Of a DNA stretch of 12,227 nucleotides, positions 1-6,373 are shown one piece after another. This stretch comes from Gemmatimonadota bacterium (GTDB lineage: Bacteria; Gemmatimonadota; Gemmatimonadetes; Longimicrobiales; Longimicrobiaceae). The first letter of the stretch is position 1. Each line of letters begins with the position of its first letter. A program made the position numbers and the translations under genes. The stretch is from NCBI GenBank assembly GCA_019348475.1, contig JAHWJJ010000076.1:1-12227 (forward strand), given 5' to 3'. Below the pieces are notes generated by a model that saw nothing but the letters and a program-made list of their open reading frames with translations, was not told the DNA's origin and ran no database searches.

Positions 1-58
1 AGCCCGCCAGCGTGAGCGCCGCCAGCGCGGCGCACGCCGTTCGCATCATCGTCCCCAT
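1..58 (-). CDS. N-terminus of a probable lipoprotein (cut by window edge)
   Basis: Only the first 19 codons are present. They begin MGTMMRTACAALAALTLAG: a short basic start followed by an Ala/Leu-rich hydrophobic run, which is a signal peptide. The last base seen starts a codon with T, so the next residue could be Cys; that would complete a lipobox of the LAG-C type, but this is inference. The start is well supported: a perfect AGGAGG Shine-Dalgarno (plus strand 65-70) lies six bases upstream of the ATG, the strongest ribosome binding site seen in the window. Two further ATG codons follow at codons 4 and 5, but the spacing favours the first. The gene lies 83 bp beyond the engB stop and may have its own promoter (see 97-111). 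The product cannot be named from so little sequence. Confidence 0.6.
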   Translation of the reverse strand, partial: MGTMMRTACAALAALTLAG

Positions 59-96
59 GGTCAACCTCCTCGCATCGAGTGTGGCGGGGCACTGTC

Positions 97-111
97 GCAG
101 CACCTGTGCCA
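97..111 (-). promoter_or_regulatory. Candidate sigma54-type (-24/-12) promoter
   Basis: On the minus strand the bases read TGGCACAGGTGCTGC. The sigma54 consensus is TGGCACG, four free bases, then TTGC; the GG and GC elements here have exactly the right spacing. Two core positions differ (A for G at position 7, and C for the first T of TTGC). Predicted transcription would start near position 85, about 27 bases before the ATG of the downstream lipoprotein gene, which has a perfect Shine-Dalgarno. No bound activator site was identified. Confidence 0.3.
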
Positions 112-141
112 AACGTTGTGCGGGTGCAGGACACCCTGCCC

Positions 142-846
142 TCAATCCTCCACGTGGCGCGATCCGGATGCCTCCGCCGGCTCCTCGTGCGCGTCGCTCC
201 CCGTTGCGGGCGCCGCCCCGTCTTCCCCCTCCCCGGCGGCGGGAAAGAGGAGGGCGGCAAGGGTATCCAGCAGCTCGTCGCGCCCGTCGCCCTTGAGCGA
301 GGAGAAGGCGATGGCCTGGTCGGCCTCGATCTGCAGGTCGCGGACGGCGGCCGCGAACGCCGCCTGCCGCTTCATCGCGGTCAGCTTGTCGGACTTGGTG
401 AGCGCGAACAGCACCGGCAGCCCCAGCTCGCCCAGGTAATCCACCGAGCGCAGGTCGTCCGGCGTGGGCCCGGTGCGCAGGTCCACCAGCTGCACCACGC
501 CGCGCAGGTCTTTCGAGGTGGAGAGGAAGGCGTGGATGACGGCCTCCCACTTTCTGCGGGCGGGCTCCGGCGCCTTTGCGAAGCCGTAGCCGGGCAGGTC
601 CACCAGAAAGAAGTCGCCCAGGTCGGAGCGGACGCGGTAGAAGTTGATCTCCTGCGTCTTTCCCGGCTGCTGCGACACCCGCGCGATGGCGGTGCGGGTG
701 CGCCCCAGCAGCCGGTTGATGAGCGACGACTTGCCCACGTTGCTGCGCCCCGAGAACGCCACCAGCGGCATGCCGATGGCGGACTCCGGCGGCGCCTGCC
801 CCGGCTGCCCGATGGCCCCGGCGAATTCGACGGACTTGATCTTCAA
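142..846 (-). CDS. engB: Ribosome biogenesis GTP-binding protein YsxC/EngB
   Basis: TRAFAC-class GTPase that assists assembly of the large ribosomal subunit; cytosolic. All five G motifs are visible in the 234-residue product: G1 GRSNVGKS (33-40), G2 Thr in PGKTQEINF (about 64), G3 DLPGYG (83-88), G4 TKSD (150-153) and G5 SSLKGDG (182-188). I chose the TTG at 846 because it gives the family-typical start (L/M)KIKSVEFAG. Extending to an upstream start at 1011 would translate the octamer repeats and add about 55 low-complexity residues. No Shine-Dalgarno precedes the TTG. The C-terminus carries an extra tail of about 30 acidic, Ala/Gly/Glu-rich residues (203-234) beyond the GTPase core. It follows clpX but is separated from it by an intrinsic terminator, so it either has its own promoter, not recognised here, or depends on readthrough. 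Confidence 0.93.
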   Translation of the reverse strand: MKIKSVEFAGAIGQPGQAPPESAIGMPLVAFSGRSNVGKSSLINRLLGRTRTAIARVSQQPGKTQEINFYRVRSDLGDFFLVDLPGYGFAKAPEPARRKWEAVIHAFLSTSKDLRGVVQLVDLRTGPTPDDLRSVDYLGELGLPVLFALTKSDKLTAMKRQAAFAAAVRDLQIEADQAIAFSSLKGDGRDELLDTLAALLFPAAGEGEDGAAPATGSDAHEEPAEASGSRHVED

Positions 847-850
847 GGGA

Positions 851-890
851 GTGCGTGGGTGCGTGAGTGCGTGAGTGCGTGAGTCGGTGC
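851..890 (+). repeat. Octamer tandem repeat, unit GTGCGTGA
   Basis: Five octamers lie in register directly upstream of the engB start: one GTGCGTGG, three perfect GTGCGTGA and one degenerate copy. The same unit, in the opposite orientation, lies at 1008-1039 next to the clpX stop, so the two arrays form an inverted pair flanking the clpX terminator. The array lies between the terminator and the engB TTG and would form most of the engB 5' leader. Confidence 0.85.
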
Positions 891-957
891 TCGTTCGCAC
901 GGCCGTGGGATGAGGCGACGGGTGCGTCGTCGCGGAGGCGGCGCAACACGGATCATG

Positions 958-994
958 AAAAAGCGCGGGGGCGGCACCCGGCCAGCCCCCGCGC
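958..994 (-). terminator. Intrinsic terminator after clpX
   Basis: A perfect 10-bp GC stem (GCGCGGGGGC at 963-972 pairing with 985-994) with a 12-base loop. On the minus strand it is followed by five T residues (958-962). It lies 46 bp downstream of the clpX stop and is correctly oriented to end the tig-clpP-clpX transcript before engB. Confidence 0.88.
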
Positions 995-1007
995 CAAATC
1001 CGCTCCC

Positions 1008-1039
1008 GCACTCACGCACTAACGCACTCACGCACTTCT
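1008..1039 (-). repeat. Octamer tandem repeat, unit GTGAGTGC on the minus strand
   Basis: Plus-strand copies read GCACTCAC, GCACTAAC, GCACTCAC and a degenerate GCACTTCT, ending two bases before the clpX stop codon. The unit is a rotation of that at 851-890, reverse-complemented. The array therefore forms the immediate 3' untranslated region of clpX, and the two arrays could pair across the terminator between them. Confidence 0.75.
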
Positions 1040-1040
1040 C

Positions 1041-2282
1041 TCACGCTTCCTTCCGCCGCGCCTCCGGCGCCAGCACCAGCAGCGGCGGCACGCCGTCGGT
1101 CACGCACTCGGGCGTGACGACGACCTCGCGCACGTCCTCGCGCGAGGGGATGTCGAACATGATGTCGCGCATCAGCGTCTCGATCACCGCGCGCAGGCCG
1201 CGGGCGCCCGTCCCCCGCTCGATGGCCATCCGCGCGATGGCCCGGATGGCGCCCGGGTCAAAGGTGATCCCCACCCGGTCCATCTGGAAGATCTTCTGGT
1301 ACTGCTTTACCAGCGCGTTCCTGGGCTCGGTCAGAATGCGCACCAGCGCGTCCTCGTCCAGGTTCTCCAGCGTGACCGTGACCGGCAGGCGCCCCACCAG
1401 CTCGGGGATCAGCCCAAAGCGAAGCAGGTCCTCGGGCTCCACGTTCTCGAACGGGTCCGCGCGCTTTACCAGCTCGCGCCCGCCGTCCTTGGCGCCGAAG
1501 CCGATCTGCCGCTTTCCCGTCCGCGCCTCGATGATCTTTTCCAGCCCGTCGAACGCCCCGCCGCAGATGAAGAGGATGTGGCGGGTGTTGATCTGGATGT
1601 ACTCCTGCTGCGGGTGCTTGCGCCCCCCCTGCGGCGGCACCGAGGCCGTGGTCCCCTCCAGGATCTTGAGCAGCGCCTGCTGCACCCCCTCGCCCGAAAC
1701 GTCGCGGGTGATGGACGGGTTCTCGCTCTTGCGCGCGACCTTGTCGATTTCGTCGATGTAGATGATCCCCCGCTCGCATTCCGCCACGTTGAAGTCGGCG
1801 GCCTGCAGCAGGCGGACCAGGATGTTCTCCACGTCCTCGCCCACGTACCCGGCCTCGGTGAGCGTGGTGGCGTCGACGATGGTAAAGGGGACGTGCAGCA
1901 CGCGGGCCAGGGTCTGGGCCAGCAGCGTCTTGCCCACGCCCGTGCTGCCCAGCAGAAGGATGTTGGACTTGTCCAGCTCCACCTCGTCCATCACCCCGTG
2001 GTTGTTCACCCGCTTGTAGTGGTTGTACACGGAAACGGCCAGCGACTTCTTCGCCTGCTCCTGCCCCACCACGTACTGGTCCAGCACCTCCTTGATCTCG
2101 GTGGGCGTGGGCACCGGCGTCGCCGCGCTGGTCGCCTCCTTGATCTCCTCCTCGGCCAGGATCTCGTTGCACAGCGAGATGCACTCGTTGCAGATGTACA
2201 CCGAGGGCCCGGAGATGAAGCGCTTTACGGAGTCCTTGGACTTTCCGCAGAACGAGCAGCGGAGGTGCTTGTCGCTGGGCAT
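1041..2282 (-). CDS. clpX: ATP-dependent Clp protease ATP-binding subunit ClpX
   Basis: AAA+ unfoldase that recognises tagged substrates and threads them into ClpP in the cytosol. The 413-residue product is full length. In order: N-terminal C4 zinc-binding domain (Cys 9, 12, 31, 34), Walker A GSTGVGKT (112-119), pore loop GYVG (145-148), Walker B IIYIDEID (173-180), RKH substrate loop (221-223), the IGF loop that docks on ClpP (260-262) and the sensor-2 GARGLR (359-364). Walker A reads GST where most ClpX have GPT; the catalytic Lys and Thr are intact, so activity is expected. The start at 2282 gives the normal zinc-finger spacing, but I see no clear Shine-Dalgarno. It lies 49 bp after clpP in the usual tig-clpP-clpX order and is followed by an intrinsic terminator. 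Confidence 0.98.
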   Translation of the reverse strand: MPSDKHLRCSFCGKSKDSVKRFISGPSVYICNECISLCNEILAEEEIKEATSAATPVPTPTEIKEVLDQYVVGQEQAKKSLAVSVYNHYKRVNNHGVMDEVELDKSNILLLGSTGVGKTLLAQTLARVLHVPFTIVDATTLTEAGYVGEDVENILVRLLQAADFNVAECERGIIYIDEIDKVARKSENPSITRDVSGEGVQQALLKILEGTTASVPPQGGRKHPQQEYIQINTRHILFICGGAFDGLEKIIEARTGKRQIGFGAKDGGRELVKRADPFENVEPEDLLRFGLIPELVGRLPVTVTLENLDEDALVRILTEPRNALVKQYQKIFQMDRVGITFDPGAIRAIARMAIERGTGARGLRAVIETLMRDIMFDIPSREDVREVVVTPECVTDGVPPLLVLAPEARRKEA

Positions 2283-2331
2283 TGCTGGGCCTGCGTTGCG
2301 AAAGATGGGGAGGGTGAGGGTGGGGCCCCGG

Positions 2332-2976
2332 TCAGGAGCCCGTCCCCGTCTCGGCCTCGGCGTGGCGCACCGCCACCAGGCTGGCGCCGCCCACCCCGTG
2401 CGAGATCACCTCGTCGATCAGCCCGTACTCCAGCGCCTCGTGCGCCGACATGAAGCGGTCGCGGTCCAGGTCGGCCTCCACCTGCTCCACCGCCTGCCCC
2501 GTGTGGTGCGCCAGGATCTCGTTCAGCCGGTGGCGCAGCCCCAGGATCTCCTTGGCGGCGATCTCGATGTCGGCCGCGCTCCCCTGGCTGCCCCCGGACG
2601 GCTGGTGCAGCATGATGCGCGCGTTGGGAAGCGCGCTGCGCTTGCCCTTTTCGCCCGCGCCCAGCAGGATGGCGCCCATGCTGGCCGCGCTGCCGATGCA
2701 GATGGTGTGCACCGGTGAGCGGATGAACTGCATGGTGTCGTAGATGGCCAGCCCCGCCGTCACCACCCCGCCCGGCGAGTTGATGTACAGGTAGATGTCC
2801 TTTTCCGGGTTGTCTGCGTCCAGGAACAGGAGCTGTGCGATGATGATGTTGGCCACCGTGTCGTCCACGGCGCTGCCCAGGAACACGATGCGGTCCATGA
2901 GCAGGCGGCTGAAGATGTCGTAGCTCCGCTCCCCCCGGCTGGACCGCTCGATCACGTACGGCGGATAGATGGCCAT
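2332..2976 (-). CDS. clpP: ATP-dependent Clp protease proteolytic subunit ClpP
   Basis: Serine peptidase forming the tetradecameric chamber that degrades proteins delivered by ClpX. The 214-residue product is complete. The catalytic triad is visible as Ser99 in GSAASMGA, His124 in MLHQPSGG and Asp173 in DRDRF; the intervals (25 and 49 residues) match the E. coli enzyme. The N-terminal [20 protein letters not shown] segment is typical and forms the axial-loop region. The ATG at 2976 is chosen because it begins this segment and is preceded by AGGAG about ten bases upstream; the longer open frame upstream overlaps tig and has no family similarity. The C-terminal tail (about 203-214) is Ala/Glu/Gly-rich and probably disordered. 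It lies 47 bp after tig and 49 bp before clpX, with no terminator on either side, so the three are likely one transcript. Confidence 0.98.
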   Translation of the reverse strand: MAIYPPYVIERSSRGERSYDIFSRLLMDRIVFLGSAVDDTVANIIIAQLLFLDADNPEKDIYLYINSPGGVVTAGLAIYDTMQFIRSPVHTICIGSAASMGAILLGAGEKGKRSALPNARIMLHQPSGGSQGSAADIEIAAKEILGLRHRLNEILAHHTGQAVEQVEADLDRDRFMSAHEALEYGLIDEVISHGVGGASLVAVRHAEAETGTGS

Positions 2977-3023
2977 CGCTGCTGGTCTCCTGGCGTGTTC
3001 TGTTTGGGCGGCGCCGCGGCCGG

Positions 3024-4334
3024 TCAGGCCTGTGCGACCGTGTTGCGCGACTGCAGGTGCTCGAAGACCTTGTCTTCCAGGATCTCGGCCTCCAGCGCCT
3101 GCATCTGCCCCGAGCGCTCCAGCTCCACCCACAGGTCGCTCGGGGTGCGGCCGTGCTGCTCGGCCATGGCCTCCACCCGGGCGTCCACGTCGTCGGCGGT
3201 GGGGCGCAGCCCCTCGCGTTCGGCCACGTGCTCCACCACCATCATCCGCTTGAGCGACTGCTCCGCCTGCGGGCGCATCACCGCGCGCAGTTGCGAGAAG
3301 CGTTCCTCCTCCTCCGGCGCGCGCTTGCGGCGGTTCCCCTCGCGGTCGGGCGTGTCGCCCGTCATGTAGTCCAGGTAGCGGTCCACCATCGACGCGGGGA
3401 CGTCGAAGGGGTTGGCCTCCACGATCTGCTGCACCAGCGCGTCGCGCACGGTGCTGTCGGCGCGCTTCTTCGCGTCGCTCTGCAGGTCGGCGCGCACGCG
3501 GGTGCGCAGGGCGTCCAGCGAATCGAAGTCGCCCAGCCCCTTCGCGAACTCGTCGTCCAGGGCGGGCATCTCCTTGCGCCGCGCCTCCTCCAGCCGGATG
3601 CGCAGGCGCTGCTGCTGGCCCCGCTGCGCCTCGTCGGCAAAGTCCTCGGGAAAGGTCACGGTGAACTCGCCCTCTTCGCCCGGGGCAAGGCTCATGATGG
3701 CGGCCTCGATGTCGGGGATGGCCTGCCCCTCGCCCAGCTCGAAGCGGTACTCGCTCCCCTCGGTCTCGCCGTCCTCGTCCAGGTTGGTGATCTGCACCAG
3801 CACCATGTCGCCGTAGTCGGGCTTTGCGCCCTCGTCCAGCGGGTGCAGCTGCGCGCGCTCGGCGCGCAGCCGCTCCAGCAGCGCGTCCACCTCGTCGTCG
3901 CCGATGGTGTCGGGGGGGCGCACCACGTGAAAGCCCTCGGTGCGGGCCAGGTCCATCACCGGCTGCACCTCGAACTCCACCTCGAAGTGCAGGTCGCCGC
4001 CGTCGCCGTGGTAGTGCACGTGCTCCACCTGCGCCTGCGTGATGGGGCGAAACTCGTGCGAGTCCAGCGCCTCGCGGTACGTCTCCTGGATCACCCGGTC
4101 CACCGTCTCCTGCTCGATCGCGGGGCCGAACTGCCGCTCCACCAGCGACGCCGGCGTCTTGCCCTTGCGAAAGCCCGGCAGGCGGACGTTCCCCGCGATC
4201 TTCGCGGCCACGGACTGCCGCACGCGGCGCACGCGCTCGCTGGGCACGGTGATGGAAAGGCGGCGGCTCCAGGAGGTGGGCTCCTGTACGTCCACGCGGA
4301 CTTCGGTCACGGGGGCGGTGCTATGTTCGGCCAT
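3024..4334 (-). CDS. tig: Trigger factor (ribosome-associated chaperone / peptidyl-prolyl isomerase)
   Basis: Binds the ribosome near the exit tunnel and shields nascent chains. The 436-residue length matches the family. Domains: N-terminal ribosome-binding domain with the signature GFRKGK at 54-59; FKBP-like isomerase domain at about 165-250 (starting [13 protein letters not shown]); helical C-terminal chaperone arms from about 255 to the end, with the typical PALDDEFAK start. The arm region contains a highly charged stretch (about 325-345, [17 protein letters not shown]). The ATG at 4334 gives a normal N-terminus, but the upstream sequence lacks a good Shine-Dalgarno. Only 40 bp separate it from the 3' end of tRNA-Leu, and no terminator or separate promoter is visible there, so it may be transcribed from the tRNA promoter at 4472-4500. 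It is followed by clpP and clpX, the conserved order. Confidence 0.97.
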   Translation of the reverse strand: MAEHSTAPVTEVRVDVQEPTSWSRRLSITVPSERVRRVRQSVAAKIAGNVRLPGFRKGKTPASLVERQFGPAIEQETVDRVIQETYREALDSHEFRPITQAQVEHVHYHGDGGDLHFEVEFEVQPVMDLARTEGFHVVRPPDTIGDDEVDALLERLRAERAQLHPLDEGAKPDYGDMVLVQITNLDEDGETEGSEYRFELGEGQAIPDIEAAIMSLAPGEEGEFTVTFPEDFADEAQRGQQQRLRIRLEEARRKEMPALDDEFAKGLGDFDSLDALRTRVRADLQSDAKKRADSTVRDALVQQIVEANPFDVPASMVDRYLDYMTGDTPDREGNRRKRAPEEEERFSQLRAVMRPQAEQSLKRMMVVEHVAEREGLRPTADDVDARVEAMAEQHGRTPSDLWVELERSGQMQALEAEILEDKVFEHLQSRNTVAQA

Positions 4335-4374
4335 CCGGCTGTCTATCTGCTGAAAGAGCGTGTTCCTGGCGAGG

Positions 4375-4455
4375 TGCGAAAGGGGGGATTCGAACCCCCA
4401 CGGCCGAAGCCACTGGTTCCTAAGACCAGCGCGTCTACCATTCCGCCACTTTCGC
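4375..4455 (-). tRNA. tRNA-Leu (anticodon UAG)
   Basis: A complete class II tRNA. The acceptor stem GCGAAAG (4449-4455) pairs with CTTTCGC (4376-4382), with A as discriminator at 4375. The T stem is five G-C pairs (4383-4387 with 4395-4399) around a TTCGAAT loop. The anticodon stem CTGGT/ACCAG (4425-4429 with 4413-4417) closes the loop CTTAGGA, giving anticodon UAG at 4420-4422, which reads CUA and related Leu codons. The long variable arm is as expected for Leu. CCA is not encoded: the bases after the discriminator are CCT. Its promoter lies just upstream at 4472-4500. Confidence 0.97.
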
Positions 4456-4471
4456 GCGGGACGAACGCGAA

Positions 4472-4500
4472 AATATAGACCGCGCCCACAGGGGGGTCAA
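4472..4500 (-). promoter_or_regulatory. Sigma70-type promoter of tRNA-Leu and possibly tig-clpP-clpX
   Basis: On the minus strand: -35 TTGACC (4495-4500), a 17-base spacer, and -10 TATATT (4472-4477). Both hexamers are one or two bases from consensus and the spacing is optimal. Predicted start is near 4465, ten bases before the mature 5' end of the tRNA. No other good promoter is visible before tig. Confidence 0.8.
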
Positions 4501-4620
4501 CCAACGCTGCCGCGGTGCCGCATTCCGCCCGTCTCCGGGCCAAACTGCGCGTCGCCTGCCCTCAGCGCCAGCCCCTCCGCGGCACCCGCCCCTCCCCGGG
4601 TGACCGCCGCCGCGAACGCG

Positions 4621-4647
4621 AAAAGCCCCGCACCACGCGCGGGGCTT
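4621..4647 (-). terminator. Intrinsic terminator upstream of the tRNA-Leu promoter
   Basis: A perfect 9-bp stem, AAGCCCCGC (4623-4631) pairing with GCGGGGCTT (4639-4647), around a 7-base loop. On the minus strand the stem ends in TT followed by TT (4621-4624). It is about 440 bp downstream of the nearest minus-strand stop codon (5087), so it either ends a long 3' untranslated region or belongs to a non-coding RNA immediately upstream. The stem alone would work in both directions, but the T run favours the minus strand. Confidence 0.65.
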
Positions 4648-4716
4648 CACCTGCTTCGGAAAGGGCAGTACCAGGTTCCGAGGTGCGGAGACTCGTTCCA
4701 GCAGGTATGGCCGGCG
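4621..4716 (-). ncRNA. Candidate structured non-coding RNA (unidentified)
   Basis: Read on the minus strand, a closing stem CCTGCT...AGCAGG with an adjacent GGAA/TTCC extension encloses a possible CGAG/CTCG hairpin and the motif TGGTACTGCCC. It is followed almost at once by the intrinsic terminator at 4621-4647. A folded segment ending in a terminator, far from any coding sequence, suggests a small RNA. It does not match SRP RNA, 5S rRNA, 6S or a riboswitch class that I know, and no promoter was found, so this is tentative. Confidence 0.28.
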
Positions 4717-4751
4717 CCCCGCCCGCGCCCCCTCCGCTCGCTCAGGCTCGC

Positions 4752-4779
4752 ACCTCCCCCAAAAACCCCTGGGGGAGGT
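4752..4779. repeat. 9-bp perfect inverted repeat (hairpin)
   Basis: ACCTCCCCC (4752-4760) pairs perfectly with GGGGGAGGT (4771-4779) around a 10-base loop. Neither strand has a T run after the stem, so it is not a canonical terminator. It lies in the non-coding gap and may be part of an interspersed repeat. Confidence 0.6.
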
Positions 4780-4878
4780 TGAACTGCGCTTTCGTCCCGC
4801 ACGGTGCGCACAGCGCCGGATGACTCATGCCGACTGCCACGGTTTGCCGTGCACCGAGGGCTCTACTGCGGGTCTCAC

Positions 4879-4940
4879 GCGGAGGGCGCGGAGGACACGG
4901 AGAACGAGGATGGGGTTCTCCGCGTCCTCCGCCCCTCCGC
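4879..4940. repeat. Long near-perfect palindrome (about 26 bp arms)
   Basis: The arms 4879-4905 and 4915-4940 pair along their whole length except for one A-C mismatch (4897/4923) and one bulged C (4887), with a 9-base loop. The right arm reads GTTCTCCGCGTCCTCCGC and the left arm its complement. A hairpin this long, with no coding role and no T run, resembles a palindromic interspersed repeat unit more than a terminator. Confidence 0.75.
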
Positions 4941-5000
4941 CCGTCCGCGCCGTCGGCGCGCTGGGGGAGCGCCTAGCGTGTCAGGAGCACGCCATCCCGC

Positions 5001-5093
5001 CGTCACTCCGTCACTCTGTCACCTCATCCCACACCCCTTCACCCCTTCACCCCTTCACCCCTTCACCCCTTCACCCCTTCACCCCTTCACCCC
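5001..5093 (-). repeat. Octamer tandem repeat, unit GGGGTGAA on the minus strand, plus degenerate units
   Basis: CACCCCTT (plus strand) is repeated seven times perfectly from 5032 to 5087, followed by CACCCC. Just before it (5001-5024) are three octamers, CGTCACTC twice and TGTCACCT, which share the GTGA core on the minus strand. The array overlaps the stop codon (5087-5089) of the propeller lipoprotein gene, so the repeat supplies that gene's stop. Confidence 0.9.
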
Positions 5094-6253
5094 CGGCCCT
5101 CGACCCGGAACCGCACCAGCCGGGGCACGTCGTCTTCCGACAGGACCACGGTGTACAGCCGGTCCCCGCGCACGTGCACCGGCATCCGCTCGTGAATGGC
5201 GACGGGGAGCGAGACCCGCCCCAGGTACCTGCCTTGCGGGTCCACGACGTCGAAGGCGGACCCGGGAGTGCCTTCCGGCAGCGCGGGGCGGATCCACAGG
5301 TACCCCTGGTCGTCCACGTGAATGGAGGTGAACGCCGGCTTTCGCCCCGGGATCTGCCCCAGGTCCACGCTCCCCCCCTGGTCCGTGAACCACTTGAGCT
5401 CGCGCGCGGCGGCGTCCCGCTCCGCGCCGGTCACGGAGACCGGGGGCACGGGCAGCTCGGCCACGCGCAGCGTATCGCCCCCGGGCTCGTGCAGCGCCAG
5501 CCGGTACTCGCTGCTGATCCCCGACCAGACGCGGCCCTCGGGGGTCAACGCCCACACCAGCGAGGGGGAGAAGGGGACGAAGGCCTGCGTCTGGACCGAG
5601 CCGTTCTTCAGGCTCCACCGGGCCGGCGTGAAGGCGGGGAGCTGGAAGCGCTCCGCGGCACCGCCCGCGGCGGGCTGCCGCACCAGCGCGGGCGGCGTGC
5701 CCGGGCCGCCGGCGCCCTCCGCCACGTCCCACAGCCGGCCCTGCCGGTCAAAGCGCCCGGGCCACGGGGCCACCGCCATCCCGTCGCGGCGGTGGGTGGC
5801 GACGACGGCGCCGCTCTCGTCGAAGACGGTGTAGCGCATGCTCCCCGGATCCACCACCCACAGCGCCCCATCCGGCGCCACGGCCATGCCCATCGGCTGC
5901 TTGAACTCGCCGGGCCCGCCGCCGGCGCGGCCGAACGCGCGCAGGTGCCGTCCCTGCGCATCGAACACGTGCACGCGCTGGCTGGCCGCATCCAGTACGT
6001 ACAGCGTTCCCGCGGCGTCCGTCTCCAGCGCGGCGGGGAACACCAGCGGGTCGGACGCCGGCGTCTCGGCGATGGGCGCGTCCGCCACCACGCGCCAGCG
6101 CTCCGCGTCCGTCCACGTCCCGCCGGCCGGGCTGCGCACGACCACGGCGCCGTCCGGCCGGCGGGTTTCGCCCGCGGCTCCGGCCGCTCCGTCGCGGCCG
6201 CAGGCGGATACCATCACTGCCAGGAGAATGGGTCCAAGACGATGCGCGTGCAT
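5087..6253 (-). CDS. Six-bladed beta-propeller (NHL-like) lipoprotein
   Basis: A 388-residue predicted lipoprotein. The signal peptide MHAHRLGPILLAVMVSAC ends in a lipobox VSA-C with acylation at Cys18, placing it on the envelope. The rest shows propeller repeats: GTLYVLDAASQRVHVFD (82-98), FGRAGGGPGEF (107-117), PMGMAVAPDGALWVVD (120-135), and a later DDQGYLWI (314-321) with DVVDPQGRYLG (335-345). These G.LYV.D/V.VFD blades are typical of NHL/six-bladed TolB-like propellers, which bind ligands or proteins; no catalytic motif is seen. The ATG at 6253 is chosen because it begins the signal peptide; there is no clear Shine-Dalgarno. It follows the Cys-rich peptide gene by 120 bp containing a strong hairpin, and shares the FGR.G.GPGEF motif with the propeller at 7245-8513. 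Ligand and exact role are unknown. Confidence 0.85.
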   Translation of the reverse strand: MHAHRLGPILLAVMVSACGRDGAAGAAGETRRPDGAVVVRSPAGGTWTDAERWRVVADAPIAETPASDPLVFPAALETDAAGTLYVLDAASQRVHVFDAQGRHLRAFGRAGGGPGEFKQPMGMAVAPDGALWVVDPGSMRYTVFDESGAVVATHRRDGMAVAPWPGRFDRQGRLWDVAEGAGGPGTPPALVRQPAAGGAAERFQLPAFTPARWSLKNGSVQTQAFVPFSPSLVWALTPEGRVWSGISSEYRLALHEPGGDTLRVAELPVPPVSVTGAERDAAARELKWFTDQGGSVDLGQIPGRKPAFTSIHVDDQGYLWIRPALPEGTPGSAFDVVDPQGRYLGRVSLPVAIHERMPVHVRGDRLYTVVLSEDDVPRLVRFRVEGRG

Positions 6254-6286
6254 GCAAAGGATCGGAAAAAGAGGTGAATGGCATTG

Positions 6287-6307
6287 GCGCCGGCGTGTCC
6301 CCGGCGC
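6287..6307. repeat. Small inverted repeat upstream of the propeller lipoprotein
   Basis: GCGCCGG (6287-6293) pairs perfectly with CCGGCGC (6301-6307) around a 7-base loop. It lies 34 bp upstream of the propeller ATG in the transcribed spacer. No T run follows directly, so I do not call it a terminator. Confidence 0.45.
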
Positions 6308-6321
6308 AGAGGGGTGAATGG

Positions 6322-6369
6322 GTACCGGCGCGGCCGCGGGCCGGGGGAACGTCACGGCCGGGCCGGTAC
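6322..6369 (-). promoter_or_regulatory. Stable hairpin immediately after the Cys-rich peptide gene
   Basis: GTACCGGC (6322-6329) pairs with GCCGGTAC (6362-6369). After a single G-G mismatch, CGGCCG (6331-6336) pairs with CGGCCG (6355-6360), giving 14 pairs and an 18-base loop. It begins five bases after the peptide stop codon and has no T run. It could protect the 3' end of a shorter peptide mRNA or partly stop transcription before the downstream propeller. Both roles are inference. Confidence 0.5.
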
Positions 6370-6373
6370 GAAA

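Larger units (their letters stand above)
4456..5086. other. Gene-poor gap of about 630 bp between tRNA-Leu and the propeller lipoprotein
   Basis: No protein gene is supported on either strand; open frames here lack start signals and family-like sequence. From high to low coordinates the gap holds an octamer array (5001-5093), a near-perfect palindrome (4879-4940), a hairpin (4752-4779), a candidate structured RNA with terminator (4621-4716) and the tRNA promoter (4472-4500). The stretch 4501-4620 and the bases between these elements show nothing I recognise. Confidence 0.7.

Noticed and set aside
142..1011. Longer EngB start at 1011
   Set aside because: It would include the clpX terminator hairpin and octamer repeats as protein. 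The family N-terminus begins at the TTG at 846.
2332..3132. Longer ClpP start overlapping tig
   Set aside because: The 52 extra residues overlap tig and have no ClpP similarity; the ATG at 2976 has a Shine-Dalgarno and the normal N-terminus.
3057..4478. Plus-strand open frame of 473 codons antisense to tig and the tRNA
   Set aside because: Leu/His/Val-rich shadow of the real trigger factor frame; it also runs through the tRNA and resembles no family.
4648..4716. SRP RNA or 5S rRNA
   Set aside because: Short motifs (CGGAA, TGGTACTGCC) are similar, but the SRP domain IV order and the conserved 5S sequences are absent.
5001..5093. CRISPR-like array
   Set aside because: The units are 8 bp with no spacers and no cas genes nearby; it is a simple tandem repeat.
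6273..6321. Direct repeat GGTGAATGG at 6273-6281 and 6313-6321
   Set aside because: Nine bases, two copies 40 bp apart, with no promoter or operator context. It may be chance or remnants of the GTGA octamer family, so it is not listed as an operator.
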